A stretch of DNA of 64,000 nt from Dietzia sp032248695 (lineage in GTDB: Bacteria > Actinomycetota > Actinomycetes > Mycobacteriales > Mycobacteriaceae). The position numbers were made by a program, and so were the translations under genes. The stretch spans positions 62,001 through 126,000 of the forward strand of contig NZ_JAVHXC010000004.1 of assembly GCF_032248695.1 (NCBI RefSeq), in the 5' to 3' direction. Positions 1 to 8,856 of the stretch are shown piece after piece. How positions within the stretch are numbered: position 1 is the stretch's first letter; the number at the start of each line of letters is the position of its first letter. The notes under the pieces were generated by a model. It made no database searches. It was not told the DNA's origin and saw nothing but the letters and a program-made list of their open reading frames with translations.

Positions 1-209
1 CGTACGGCACGGTCATCGGGCTCGACGGCGGCACCGGCATCCCCGGTTCGCAGGTGACCCTGCGCGTCTCCGACGGATCCGGCGATCGCGGCGGCACGAC
101 GGGCGCCCCGGGGCAGGGCGCCTCCGGGCCCGGCGCCGCGATCGGCGACCAGCCCCTCGTCATCAACGTCCCCGGCCTGGCACCCATCACCATCTCGCCG
201 CCGCGGTAG
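1..209 (+). CDS. C-terminal end of a PASTA-domain penicillin-binding protein (partial, 5' end outside window)
   Basis: The open frame entering from the left edge (codons in phase with position 3) ends at TAG 207-209. Its first 30 or so residues contain YGTVIGLDGG and GSQVTLRVSDG, the pattern of a PASTA repeat, which binds muropeptides or beta-lactams at the end of class A penicillin-binding proteins and some Ser/Thr kinases. After a Gly/Ala-rich stretch it closes with a short hydrophobic tail. A penicillin-binding protein of the PonA2 type is favoured because a metallophosphoesterase and tRNA-Pro follow, the order known from mycobacteria; a kinase cannot be excluded from so short a piece. Confidence 0.6.
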   Translation, partial: YGTVIGLDGGTGIPGSQVTLRVSDGSGDRGGTTGAPGQGASGPGAAIGDQPLVINVPGLAPITISPPR

Positions 210-258
210 CGACCCTCACGGCGCCCTCGCGCGGGGCGGCGTCCCCTGCGGTCGTCGG

Positions 259-264
259 TAGTCT
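259..264 (+). promoter_or_regulatory. -10 box of the metallophosphoesterase gene, leaderless type
   Basis: TAGTCT ends six bases before ATG 271. There is no Shine-Dalgarno in between, so transcription would start at or next to the A of the start codon. Confidence 0.5.
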
Positions 265-270
265 GGGGCG

Positions 271-1254
271 ATGCGTCGTCCCCCACGGAAGAATCAGGTG
301 TCGCCGGCTTCCCCCGCCCGTGCGGCCGCCGTCCTCGCCGGCGCCGCCGTGGCCGGCACCGTCTACGCCAGCGGCTGGGAGCGCAACGCCTTCACGCTGC
401 GCCGCCACACCGTGCCGCTGCTCGCCCCCGGCTCCGAGCCCCTGTCCGTCCTGCACGTCTCGGACCTGCACATGATGCCGGGCCAGAAGCGCAAACAGCA
501 GTTCGTCGCCTCGCTCGCCGCCCTGAAGCCGGACATGGTCGTCAACACCGGCGACAACCTGTCGAGCGACAAGGCGGTGCCCTCGGTGGTCCAGGCCCTC
601 GGCCCGCTGCTGGACCGGCCGGGCGCGTTCGTGTTCGGCTCGAACGACTACTTCGCACCCGTGCCCAAGAACCCCCTGTCGTACCTCGGGATCGGCGCGA
701 AGAAGCACTCCGCCGTCCCCCTGCCGTGGCGCGACCTCAAGGCCGCCTTCACCGAGCGTGGCTGGGTCGACGCCACCCACCGCCGCGCCGAGGTCGCCGT
801 GGACGGGCGTCGCGTGCTCGTCGCCGGAGTCGACGACCCGCACATCGGGCGCGACCGCTACGACGAGATCGCCGGGCCCGCGGGTCCGGCGTTCGACCTG
901 CGGCTCGGGCTGCTGCACTCGCCGGAGCCCCGCGTGCTGGACCGCTTCGACGCCGACGGGTACGACCTGGCCCTGGCCGGGCACACGCACGGCGGTCAGC
1001 TCCGGCTGCCGACCGGCCCGATCATCACCAACTGCGGTATCGACCGCTCGCGCGCGCAGGGGCTCTCCGCGTGGGGCCGGGACCTCGTCCTGCACGTGTC
1101 CGCCGGCCTCGGGACCTCCCCGTATGTGCCGATCCGGACGTTCTGCCGGCCGGAGGCCACGCTGCTCGAACTGGTCGCCGTTCCCGGTGGTGGGGGCGAG
1201 GATCAGGGCGTCCCGGTGCCCCCTCGGCGGGAGCGGATACCCCTGCCCGCCTGA
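271..1254 (+). CDS. Metallophosphoesterase, calcineurin-like, membrane-anchored
   Basis: A 327-residue calcineurin-like phosphoesterase. The N-terminus has a basic stretch and a hydrophobic segment (about residues 15-33) that could be a signal anchor, placing the catalytic domain outside or at the membrane. Metal-site motifs are in order: DLH (65-67), GDN (94-96), GSND (123-126), HSP (216-218) and GHTHGGQ (237-243). The third motif is GSND where most families have GNHD. The gene lies 61 bases after the penicillin-binding protein gene, as in mycobacteria (Rv3682-Rv3683 order). The start is chosen from the -10 box placed just upstream, consistent with a leaderless transcript. The substrate is unknown; a role in cell-envelope phospho-compounds is only suggested by context. 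Confidence 0.85.
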   Translation: MRRPPRKNQVSPASPARAAAVLAGAAVAGTVYASGWERNAFTLRRHTVPLLAPGSEPLSVLHVSDLHMMPGQKRKQQFVASLAALKPDMVVNTGDNLSSDKAVPSVVQALGPLLDRPGAFVFGSNDYFAPVPKNPLSYLGIGAKKHSAVPLPWRDLKAAFTERGWVDATHRRAEVAVDGRRVLVAGVDDPHIGRDRYDEIAGPAGPAFDLRLGLLHSPEPRVLDRFDADGYDLALAGHTHGGQLRLPTGPIITNCGIDRSRAQGLSAWGRDLVLHVSAGLGTSPYVPIRTFCRPEATLLELVAVPGGGGEDQGVPVPPRRERIPLPA

Positions 1255-1284
1255 CCCGGTTTCGCGATTCCGGCGACGGGGCGC

Positions 1285-1290
1285 TAGAGT
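1285..1290 (+). promoter_or_regulatory. Probable -10 box of the tRNA-Pro gene
   Basis: TAGAGT lies 16 bases before the first base of the tRNA, the usual actinobacterial TAnnnT form. TTCGCG at 1261-1266 is a weak -35 with an 18-base spacer. Confidence 0.45.
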
Positions 1291-1306
1291 ATCCCTCGTT
1301 GTCGAC

Positions 1307-1380
<74 letters not shown>

Positions 1381-1385
1381 CAATG

Positions 1386-1421
1386 GGAGGGCCCGGATCA
1401 CGTCAGTGGTCCGGGCCCTCC
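1386..1421 (+). terminator. Terminator hairpin after tRNA-Pro
   Basis: A perfect 12-base inverted repeat (arms 1386-1397 and 1410-1421, GGAGGGCCCGGA type) that extends to about 16 pairs with one wobble. It begins six bases after the tRNA. No T-run follows, as is common in actinobacteria. Confidence 0.75.
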
Positions 1422-1471
1422 GCTCATCTCCGGCCGCCCGGCTACCGGTGCACAGCGGCGCCCGGTCTCCG

Positions 1472-1477
1472 TATTCT
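1472..1477 (+). promoter_or_regulatory. -10 box of the acyl-CoA dehydrogenase gene, leaderless type
   Basis: TATTCT ends six bases before ATG 1484, and no Shine-Dalgarno lies between them. Confidence 0.5.
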
Positions 1478-1483
1478 CGTGGC

Positions 1484-3574
1484 ATGACCTCCGAGACCGA
1501 CGTCCAGAACGCCGCCACTTCCGGGGATTCCACGCCCGGGAACGACACACCCGTGCACCCTGACTTCGGCCGCATCACCACCACCGGCGCCGGGGACCCG
1601 GCGCTCGCGGCCGCGCTCCAGAAGGTCCTCGACGGGGCCTGGGCGGACGCCCGCGAGTTCACCCGGGACTCCATGACCCCGGACATGCTCAACCCCGTCG
1701 GGCTGTCCATGGAGGAGCACCGCGACCACGTCCTGGCGCAGCTCCAGCGACTCGCCGACGCGGGCATGCCCAAGCTCGGGTTCCGCGAGGAGGACGGCGG
1801 CACCGGCGACACCGGCGGCGCGCTGACGTCGTTCGAGATGCTCGGTCACCTCGATCTGTCGCTCATGGTCAAGTCGGGCGTGCAGTGGGGCCTGTTCGGC
1901 GGCGCGATCGCCAACCTCGGCAACGCCGAGACGCGGAAGAAGTACCTGCCGGACGTCATGTCACTGGACCTGCTCGGCTGCTTCGCCATGACCGAGATCG
2001 GCGGCGGCTCCGACGTGCAGAACCTGGAGACCACGGCGACGTACGACAGGGAGACCGGCGAGTTCGTCGTCACCACCCCCACGCCCAGCGCGGAGAAGGC
2101 CTACATCGGCAACGCCGCCCGCGACGGGCGGATGGCCGCCGTGTTCGCTCAGCTCATCACCCACGAGGACGGCGAGGAGCTGCGCCACGGCGTGCACTGC
2201 CTGCTGGTGCCGATCCGGGACGAGGCGGGCAACGACCTGCCGGGCGTGCGGACCACGGACCACGGCCACAAGGGCGGCCTGCAGGGCGTCGACAACGGCC
2301 GCATCTGGTTCGACGACGTGCGCGTGCCGCGGGAGGCGCTGCTCGATCGCTTCGGCGCCGTCGACGTCGACGGCCGGTACTCCTCCCCCATCGACTCCGT
2401 GGGGGCCCGCTTCTTCACCATGCTGGGCACGCTCATCCGTGGGCGCGTGTCCGTGGGCGCGGCCTCGGGTGCGGCGGCGCGGACGGCGTTGGCGATGGCC
2501 GTGCGGTACTCGCTGGTCCGCCGCCAGTTCGACCACCCGGAGACGGGCAAGGGCATCCCGCTGCTGGAGTACCGCGAGCACCAGCGGCGTCTCATGCCGC
2601 GGGTCGCCCGCGCCTACGCCTACGCGTGCGCGCAGAACGCGATCATCGCCGAGCTCGACGAGTTCGAGCGGAACCCGGAGGCGTTCGACGAGGTCAAGCG
2701 TCGGGAGATGGAGACCCACGCCGCGGGCATCAAGGCCACGGTCACCGCGTTCGCCAACGACACGATCGTCGAGGCCCGCCTGGCATGCGGCGGCGCCGGG
2801 TACATGGCGGAAAACCGGATCACCGAGCTGCGCAAGGACTGTGACGTCTTCTCGACGTTCGAGGGCGACAACGTGGTGCTCACGCAGCTCGTGGGCAAGG
2901 AGCTGCTCTCCGCGTACGCGGCGGAGTTCGGCGACATGGACCAGCGGGAGACGGTGGCGTTCGCGCTGAACACCGCGGTCGACGTGGTGCAGGAGAAGGC
3001 GCGCGCCTCGACGCTGTGGCAGAAGCTCGTCGACGCGGTGACCGACCGCGAGCACACGGACCTGCTCGACCGGGGCAACCAGCTCGAGCTGCTGGTGGAC
3101 CGCGAACAGCACCTGCTCGAGACGGTCGCCCGCCGGCTGCGCAAGGCGCAGGGCAAGGACGGCTCGGCGGCGTTCAAGGTGTTCAACTCGGCGCAGGACC
3201 ACCTGCTGCAGGCGGGGCGCGCGCACATGGACAGCTGGGTGTTCGCCCGCTTCGCCGAGGCCGTGGACGCGTGCGAGGACCCGGAGGCCAGGGAGGTCCT
3301 GGGGATGCTGTGCGACCTGTACGTGCTGGACATCGTCGACCAGGACAAGGGGTGGTTCCTCGAGCACAACCGCCTCACGACGGAGCGGACGAAGGCGGCG
3401 ACGGCGGCCCGCAACCGCCTGTGCACGAAGCTCGCCGGTCGCGCGCGCACGCTGGTCGACGCGTTCGCGATCCCCGAGTTCGTGTTCGAGGTGCCGATGC
3501 TCACCGACGGCGGCGTGGACACGTTGAGCGATGAGCCCGCCGACGAGCACGAGGTCGCCGGTCTGGCCGACTGA
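1484..3574 (+). CDS. Acyl-CoA dehydrogenase / acyl-CoA oxidase family flavoprotein
   Basis: A 696-residue FAD enzyme that introduces a trans-2 double bond into an acyl-CoA, the first step of fatty-acid beta-oxidation. FAD/substrate-loop motif CFAMTEIGGGSD is near residue 165. Near 445-475 come CGGAGYMAENR and FSTFEGDN, the latter carrying the likely catalytic Glu and resembling peroxisomal acyl-CoA oxidases more than short FadE proteins; the length also fits that long subgroup. The frame is open far upstream through the tRNA, so the start is set at ATG 1484, just after a -10 box. The gene stands alone, ending at a strong terminator. Whether electrons go to an ETF or to oxygen cannot be read from sequence. 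Confidence 0.88.
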   Translation: MTSETDVQNAATSGDSTPGNDTPVHPDFGRITTTGAGDPALAAALQKVLDGAWADAREFTRDSMTPDMLNPVGLSMEEHRDHVLAQLQRLADAGMPKLGFREEDGGTGDTGGALTSFEMLGHLDLSLMVKSGVQWGLFGGAIANLGNAETRKKYLPDVMSLDLLGCFAMTEIGGGSDVQNLETTATYDRETGEFVVTTPTPSAEKAYIGNAARDGRMAAVFAQLITHEDGEELRHGVHCLLVPIRDEAGNDLPGVRTTDHGHKGGLQGVDNGRIWFDDVRVPREALLDRFGAVDVDGRYSSPIDSVGARFFTMLGTLIRGRVSVGAASGAAARTALAMAVRYSLVRRQFDHPETGKGIPLLEYREHQRRLMPRVARAYAYACAQNAIIAELDEFERNPEAFDEVKRREMETHAAGIKATVTAFANDTIVEARLACGGAGYMAENRITELRKDCDVFSTFEGDNVVLTQLVGKELLSAYAAEFGDMDQRETVAFALNTAVDVVQEKARASTLWQKLVDAVTDREHTDLLDRGNQLELLVDREQHLLETVARRLRKAQGKDGSAAFKVFNSAQDHLLQAGRAHMDSWVFARFAEAVDACEDPEAREVLGMLCDLYVLDIVDQDKGWFLEHNRLTTERTKAATAARNRLCTKLAGRARTLVDAFAIPEFVFEVPMLTDGGVDTLSDEPADEHEVAGLAD

Positions 3575-3594
3575 CCTCGCGCGACCCCTTCATC

Positions 3595-3650
3595 GAGAAG
3601 AGCGGTCCGCACACGTTTCCCGAGAGGGAGGTGTGCGGAACGCTCTTCTC
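3595..3650. terminator. Bidirectional terminator between convergent genes
   Basis: A 20-base inverted repeat with a single mismatch (arms 3595-3614 and 3631-3650) around a 16-base loop, placed between the convergent acyl-CoA dehydrogenase gene and the YhgE-like gene. Confidence 0.8.
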
Positions 3651-3744
3651 GTTGCGGCGGGCCCGGGTCCGCCGCGGCAGGACGGTCCGGCCGGACGCCA
3701 CCCGGCCGGAGGCGGACGTCGGTCGGCGCGGCCAGGCGCGAGAG

Positions 3745-5223
3745 CTACCGGCGGGCCCGGGGCCGTCCGGCGAGGCGCACCGCGAGCAGCGAGCACACCG
3801 CGACGGCCGCCAGGACAGCCGCGCCGGTCCACGCCACCGACGCGGGTCCGGCCAGCAGCAGCGCGTCGAGCGCGGCGGTGGCCTGCCCCGTGGTGGTGGC
3901 GGAGGTCGCCGTGACGAGCGCGGAGGGCGCGCCCCCAGCGACCCACACCCACCACGCCGCGCCGGCCGCCGCGGCGGCGAGGAGGGCCGCCACGATGCGT
4001 CCGGGCCACGCGCCGAGCACGGCGACCAGTGCGCGCCACAGGGCGGAAGAGGCGACGACGACGAGGGCGACCACCGCCACGACCGCGGCCACCCCGGCCG
4101 CGGAGAGGCCGTCCGCGGTGGCCAGCGCCCACGCGGACAGGCCCGCGGTGAGCAGGGTCAGGGCGAGGACGGACTCGGCCCGCGACGAGCCGGGCCGGCG
4201 GACGAGCTGGACGAGCAGGGCCCCGAGGACGGCCGCGGCGGCGACGCCGAGGATCCCGGCGGAGGTGCGCCGCTGGGCGTCGTCGGCGGCCGCGGCTGCC
4301 GCCGGTGCGGCCTCGCCCTGCTCGGCGGCCAGCGCGCGCCCGGTCCTGCCGATGGCGTCCTGGGTGCGGCCGGCGGAGTCGGCGACGCTCGAGGCGCCGT
4401 CGCGCAGGGCGTCGGCGCCGGTGGAGAGCTCGCCGGCCCCGGTGGCGAGCTCGCGGGCGCCGCGGGTGGCCTCGTAGACGCCGTCGCGTAGGTCCGCCCC
4501 GGGTTGGGAGAGCTGGCGGGCGAGTTCGGCGGCGCCGGAGTCGAGCCGGTCGAGGTTGCTCAGGGTGTTCTGGTCGAGCCCCTGGGCGGCGAGCTGGTCG
4601 CGCAGGCCGATGAGGGCGTTGCGGGCCTGGACGACCTCGGGGGCGTCGCCCTGCAGGCGGGTGAGGGCGTCCTCGATGGCGGTGGAGACCTGCCCCTGGA
4701 TCACGGCGACGCCGCGGACGGCGCCGACGACCTGGCTGACGCCGCCGGCGACCTCGTCGGCGCCGGTTCCGGCCTGCCCCATGCCGGCCTGGAGCTGCTC
4801 CATGCCGGCGGCCAGCTCGGCCGAGCCGTCGCGGAGCTGCCCGGCCCCGTCGGCGAGTTCGGCGGAGCCGGAGCGCAGCTGTTCGGCACCGGCGACGGTG
4901 AAGGACGAGTTGGCCGACGCCTCGGACAGCGCGGAGCGCAGGGGCCCGCCGGCGCCGGGCGCGGCCTCGTCCTGCTGGGGCGTCGGGCCGACCACCGCCC
5001 ACAGCGCCGCGAGCACCAGTGGTGCGATGACGAGCACCAGGCCCGCGAGCCGGCGGAACGGACCCGGCCCGCGCGCAGGCCCGGTCGCGGGCGCGGGGGC
5101 GGGTACGGCCTCGGGCTCGGCGGCGCCGCCCGGCCCGCGCCCGTCGGCGGACGGGGGGTCACCGACCGGGGGGAGGACGTCGGTGTCCGCTGAGGGGCCG
5201 GAGGGGGAATCCGAGGTGGTCAT
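3745..5223 (-). CDS. YhgE/Pip-like membrane protein with heptad-rich extracytoplasmic domain
   Basis: 492 residues. A Pro/Ala-rich cytoplasmic N-terminus is followed by one membrane segment (about residues 55-80). A long polar region contains repeated Ala/Gly/Leu units such as GSAELADGAGQLRDG, typical of YhgE/Pip-type proteins and of helical coiled-coil domains. A C-terminal block of about five or six hydrophobic segments starts near residue 320. The family resembles the outer parts of MmpL/YhgE transporters, but no transport motif is visible and the function is unknown. ATG 5223 is chosen because TACGAT (5230-5235) gives a leaderless promoter. It is divergent from the Mrp operon and convergent with the acyl-CoA dehydrogenase gene. 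Confidence 0.7.
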   Translation of the reverse strand: MTTSDSPSGPSADTDVLPPVGDPPSADGRGPGGAAEPEAVPAPAPATGPARGPGPFRRLAGLVLVIAPLVLAALWAVVGPTPQQDEAAPGAGGPLRSALSEASANSSFTVAGAEQLRSGSAELADGAGQLRDGSAELAAGMEQLQAGMGQAGTGADEVAGGVSQVVGAVRGVAVIQGQVSTAIEDALTRLQGDAPEVVQARNALIGLRDQLAAQGLDQNTLSNLDRLDSGAAELARQLSQPGADLRDGVYEATRGARELATGAGELSTGADALRDGASSVADSAGRTQDAIGRTGRALAAEQGEAAPAAAAAADDAQRRTSAGILGVAAAAVLGALLVQLVRRPGSSRAESVLALTLLTAGLSAWALATADGLSAAGVAAVVAVVALVVVASSALWRALVAVLGAWPGRIVAALLAAAAAGAAWWVWVAGGAPSALVTATSATTTGQATAALDALLLAGPASVAWTGAAVLAAVAVCSLLAVRLAGRPRARR

Positions 5224-5225
5224 GG

Positions 5226-5241
5226 CCGGATCGTAATCCGG
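5226..5241 (-). promoter_or_regulatory. -10 box inside an inverted repeat, YhgE-like gene
   Basis: On the minus strand TACGAT (5230-5235) ends six bases before ATG 5223. It sits in the perfect inverted repeat CCGGAT-CGTA-ATCCGG (5226-5241), which could be an operator. Confidence 0.45.
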
Positions 5242-5302
5242 TGGCGCGCGGGTTCCCGCAGGTCACTCGGCATGCCCCCGTATCGGTGTCCGAGGCGGTT
5301 GG

Positions 5303-5372
5303 TAGGATTCCCCGGGAAACCGCGTCCCCCTCACGGTGGACCTCACCCGAGAGTTCACCCGAGAGCCCACCG
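5303..5372 (+). promoter_or_regulatory. Putative Mrp operon promoter and structured leader
   Basis: TAGGAT (5303-5308) is a plausible -10 box, giving a leader of about 115 bases. Within it the 11-mer TCACCCGAGAG occurs twice (5343-5353 and 5355-5365), enclosed by CGGTGG (5334-5339) and CCACCG (5367-5372), which could form a stem. No known riboswitch is recognised. Confidence 0.3.
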
Positions 5373-5431
5373 CAGCCCTCACGCACACCCCGCCGCACAG
5401 CGACCTCTACCGCGCCGCGCAGGAAGGAGCC

Positions 5432-8400
5432 ATGAGCCCCGTCCTCGCGATCGCTTCGGCAGGTCTGGCGACGCTCCTCGCGTGGCCGCTCACGAGGTGG
5501 CTAGGACGTGGCGCGGGATGGCCGCTCGCGGTGCTCTACCTCCTGGGTGCGTTCGCCCTGCTGTCGCCGCTCTCGCTGGCCCTGTCTGGGATGCCCACCG
5601 AGGTCGTGCGCATCCCCTGGGTGCCGGCCCGCGACTGGACCCTGGATCTGTTCGCCGATCCCACGGGGCTGCTCTTCGCGATGCTCGCGCTGGTGATCGG
5701 CGCTGTGGTGTTGATCTACTCGTCGTCGTACCTGTCCGGCGGTGAGGCGCACGGCGACGGCCGGGCCCGGACGCGCGGCCCACAGCACTACGGCTTCTTC
5801 CAGCTCATGACCCTGTTCACGGTCTCGATGCTGGGACTCGTGCTCACCGACTCCATGGTGCTGCTGTACGTGTGCTGGGAGCTCACGTCGCTCGCGTCGT
5901 TCGCGCTGATCGCCAACTCGGGCCGCCCCGCGTACGCCTCCGCCTTCCGCACGCTCACCGTGACGGTCGTCGGCGGGCTGGTGCTGCTGGGCGCGCTCGT
6001 GGCCATGTGGATCCGCACCGGCACCACCTCGATCTCCGAGGCCCTGTCCCACGACGTCTGGTACACCGATCCCGGGTTCACCGCGGCGGTCGCCGTGGCG
6101 GTCGCGGTGGCCGCGTTCACCAAGTCCGCGCAGTTCCCGTTCCACTTCTGGCTGCCCGACGCCATGGCCGCGGCGACCCCCGTGAGCGCGTATCTCCACG
6201 CCGCGGCGGTCGTGAAGGCCGGCATCTTCCTGTTCATGCGCTTCTCCCCCGCCTTCCACGACGTCCCCGTCTGGAACGCCCTGCTCGTGTCCGTGGGCAT
6301 GGGCACGGCCGTGATGGCGGCCGTGTTCGCGCTGCAGAAGACCGACCTCAAGCAGCTCATGGCGTACTCCACCGTGAGCCAGCTCGGCTGGATCACCGCG
6401 GCGATCGGCGTGGGAACACAGGAGGCGCTCGCCGCCGCCGCGCTGCACACCGTCGCCCACGCCCTGTTCAAGTCCGGCCTGTTCATGCTGGTCGGCGTGA
6501 TCGACCACGAGGCCGGCGCGCGCGACATCCGCGACCTGGGCCCGCTGTGGCGGCGCATGCCGTGGGCGTTCGGCGCCACCGTGCTGGGCGCGGCCGCCAT
6601 GGCCGCCGTCCCGCCGACGCTGGGCTTCGTGTCCAAGGAGTCCATGCTCATCGCGTTCGGCGACGTCGCCGGCGGGCAGCCCGTCGCGGTGACCGCGCTG
6701 CTGGCCGGCGCGGTCATCGGGGCGATCCTCACCTTCCTCTACTGCGCGCGCATCGTCCTGGGCGGCTTGCTCGGCGCCTACCGCGATCCCTCCCGTCCCG
6801 CGAAGGACGTGGACGAGGTCCACGAGGCGCCGGTCCGCCTGTGGCTGCCCGCGGCCCTGCCCGCCGCGATCGGGCTGCCGCTCGCGCTGGTGGTGTGGAT
6901 CTTCGACGTGCCGATGTCCGCGGTGGCGGAGGCCGCGGCCGGGCCGTTCGGCTGGCCGCCACACGAGCCGGGCGTCGGCGTCGTCTATGGCACCCCGCCC
7001 GCCGGGACGATCGACGATCTCACCCACGAGGCCCACTTCGTCTTGTGGCACGGGCTCACCCTCGAGGTCGGGCTCACCGCCCTGATCCTCGTGGTCGGGG
7101 CCCTACTGGTGTGGAGGCGCCGCGCGGTCGACCGGATGCTGGACCGCGAGTTGCTGCCGTTCGCCGGCGCCTCCGTGCTGGAGTCCCTGACCTCGGCACT
7201 CACCCGCGCAGGCCGCGCCCTCGTCCGCCCGACCGCCTCGGATTCACCCGCTCGTCACGCCGGCGCGCTGCTGGCCGTCCTCACCGTCTACGCGGTCGGG
7301 GTCGGCGGATGGGCACTGGCCACCGGCACGACGATCCCACCACGCGTCGGTGGGCTCGACAGGTCGATCGACGTCGTCCTGCTCATCGTCGTGATCGTCG
7401 GCGTCCTCGGGCTGTGCGCCGCGCACTCCCGTCTGGCCGCGGCCGTGCTGCTGTCCGCGGTGGGCATCGCGGTGACCATACAGATCTTCGGCCTCGGGGC
7501 ACCCGACGTCGGCATGACCCAGCTCCTGGTCGAGGCCCTCACCGTCATCATGTTCGTGCTGGTCCTGCGGCGCCTGCCCCGCGATTTCATCGCCGCCTCG
7601 CGTCCCAGGAACACCGCGGCCATCGTCCTGGCCGTGCTCACCGGCGTCACCGCCACCATCGGTGTCCTCGTCTTCACCGGGCGCCGGGAACGATCCCCGG
7701 TCGGCATGTACCTATTGGAGAACGGGCCGGAGATCACCGGCGGCAGCAACGTGGTCAACACGATCCTCGTGGAGTTCCGTGCGCTCGACACCTTCGGCGA
7801 GGTCGCCGTGCTCGGCGTCGCCGGCATCGCGATCCTCGGGGTCCTCGGCTCGGTCCGGGCCACCGCCCTGGCCATCGACCCGCCGCCCGCCGACGAGCCG
7901 CTGCCGGGCACCGTGCAGAGCACAGGGACGGCCGCGGAGGCGCTCGAGGACGCCACCCGCAACACCGTGCCGCTGAAGCTGCTGGCGCGGGGCGTGACCC
8001 CGATCCTCGCCGTGGTCTCGATCATGCTGCTGTGGCGCGGCCACAACGAGCCCGGCGGCGGATTCATCGCGGCCCTCGTCGCCGCCTGCGCGTTCGCGCT
8101 GATCTATCTCGCCCGCGAGTCGGACCGCCCGGTGAGCCGGCCGTCCACCCCGGTCGCGCTCATCGGCGGCGGACTCGTGATCGCGGGCCTCACCGGCATC
8201 GGCGGGTACGCGCTCGGGCAGTTCCTCCAGCCCGCCCACTGGTACGTGGCCGGGCAGCACCTGTCGAGCGCTCTCATCTTCGACCTCGGTGTCTTCGCCG
8301 GCGTGCTCGGACTCGTCATGACCGCGTTTAACACGCTCGGGGCGGGACGCGCGCCCATCGAGGTCGTCCCCGGCCCGGATGACCCCGACACCGGTCGGCG

Positions 8401-8527
8401 CGCGGGCGCGCGCGGGCGCCGGGCCCGGCGAGAGGCGGGCGTCGGCGCGGGCGTCGACGGGGGCCGCGGTGAGAGCCGCGACGCTGAGGACGACGCCAGC
8501 CATTGCGCCGAGGAGGTCACCTCGTGA
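5432..8527 (+). CDS. mrpA: Mrp antiporter subunit A fused to subunit B (MrpA/MnhA)
   Basis: 1031 residues from ATG 5432, which is preceded by AGGAAGGAG (5421-5429); the frame is open further upstream but without a better start. The N-terminal two thirds is a proton-conducting NuoL-like antiporter domain with CWELTSLASFAL (conserved Glu), KSAQFPFHFWLPDA and HTVAHALFKSG. Next comes the MrpA C-terminal DUF4040-type part (FRALDTFGEVAVLG). The last 150 residues, with LLWRGHNEPGGGFIAAL, form an MrpB domain, so A and B are fused as usual in actinobacteria. It acts in the multi-subunit Na+(cation)/H+ antiporter of the plasma membrane and is first of a seven-gene overlapping set ending with mgtE. Confidence 0.93.
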   Translation: MSPVLAIASAGLATLLAWPLTRWLGRGAGWPLAVLYLLGAFALLSPLSLALSGMPTEVVRIPWVPARDWTLDLFADPTGLLFAMLALVIGAVVLIYSSSYLSGGEAHGDGRARTRGPQHYGFFQLMTLFTVSMLGLVLTDSMVLLYVCWELTSLASFALIANSGRPAYASAFRTLTVTVVGGLVLLGALVAMWIRTGTTSISEALSHDVWYTDPGFTAAVAVAVAVAAFTKSAQFPFHFWLPDAMAAATPVSAYLHAAAVVKAGIFLFMRFSPAFHDVPVWNALLVSVGMGTAVMAAVFALQKTDLKQLMAYSTVSQLGWITAAIGVGTQEALAAAALHTVAHALFKSGLFMLVGVIDHEAGARDIRDLGPLWRRMPWAFGATVLGAAAMAAVPPTLGFVSKESMLIAFGDVAGGQPVAVTALLAGAVIGAILTFLYCARIVLGGLLGAYRDPSRPAKDVDEVHEAPVRLWLPAALPAAIGLPLALVVWIFDVPMSAVAEAAAGPFGWPPHEPGVGVVYGTPPAGTIDDLTHEAHFVLWHGLTLEVGLTALILVVGALLVWRRRAVDRMLDRELLPFAGASVLESLTSALTRAGRALVRPTASDSPARHAGALLAVLTVYAVGVGGWALATGTTIPPRVGGLDRSIDVVLLIVVIVGVLGLCAAHSRLAAAVLLSAVGIAVTIQIFGLGAPDVGMTQLLVEALTVIMFVLVLRRLPRDFIAASRPRNTAAIVLAVLTGVTATIGVLVFTGRRERSPVGMYLLENGPEITGGSNVVNTILVEFRALDTFGEVAVLGVAGIAILGVLGSVRATALAIDPPPADEPLPGTVQSTGTAAEALEDATRNTVPLKLLARGVTPILAVVSIMLLWRGHNEPGGGFIAALVAACAFALIYLARESDRPVSRPSTPVALIGGGLVIAGLTGIGGYALGQFLQPAHWYVAGQHLSSALIFDLGVFAGVLGLVMTAFNTLGAGRAPIEVVPGPDDPDTGRRAGARGRRARREAGVGAGVDGGRGESRDAEDDASHCAEEVTS

Positions 8528-8856
8528 CCATCGCGATCATGATCGGCGTCCTCACCGCGGGCGGCGTCTACCTGATGATGCAGCGCGGGATGGTCCGCGT
8601 CGTCTTCGGGCTCGCGCTCATCAGCCACGCCGTCAACCTCACCCTGCTCAGCGCCGGGGTCGCCGCGTGGCGTGCCGAGCCGCTGGAGGGCGTCAACGGA
8701 CTCGACGTCTCCGCCGACCCGCTCCCCCAGGCGTTCGTCCTCACCGCGATCGTCATCACCCTCGCGGTGACCGTCTTCATGCTCTCCCTCGCCGTGGTGA
8801 GTCGCGACGACGACACCCACAACGTCCCGCCGACCGGTGAGGAGCCCGCGCCGTGA
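8524..8856 (+). CDS. mrpC: Mrp antiporter subunit C (NuoK-like)
   Basis: 110 residues with three membrane segments, homologous to NuoK. Typical stretches are GLALISHAVNLTLL and QAFVLTAIVITLAVTVF. The GTG start at 8524 overlaps the mrpA stop (GTGA) and AGGAGG lies at 8511-8516. It is an essential small subunit that bridges the antiporter modules. The C-terminal tail after residue 90 is polar and probably cytoplasmic. Confidence 0.92.
   Translation: MTIAIMIGVLTAGGVYLMMQRGMVRVVFGLALISHAVNLTLLSAGVAAWRAEPLEGVNGLDVSADPLPQAFVLTAIVITLAVTVFMLSLAVVSRDDDTHNVPPTGEEPAP

Noticed and set aside
1961..3550. Long antisense frame under the acyl-CoA dehydrogenase
   Set aside because: Low-complexity Arg/Val/His composition, no motif, and the plus strand is clearly coding.
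5224..5431. Mg2+ or other known riboswitch ahead of the Mrp/MgtE run
   Set aside because: The leader is short and has only a six-base stem around two repeats; no M-box or ykkC-like features are visible.
5501..7051. 516-codon antisense frame under mrpA
   Set aside because: Highly repetitive Arg/Gly/His composition typical of shadow frames.
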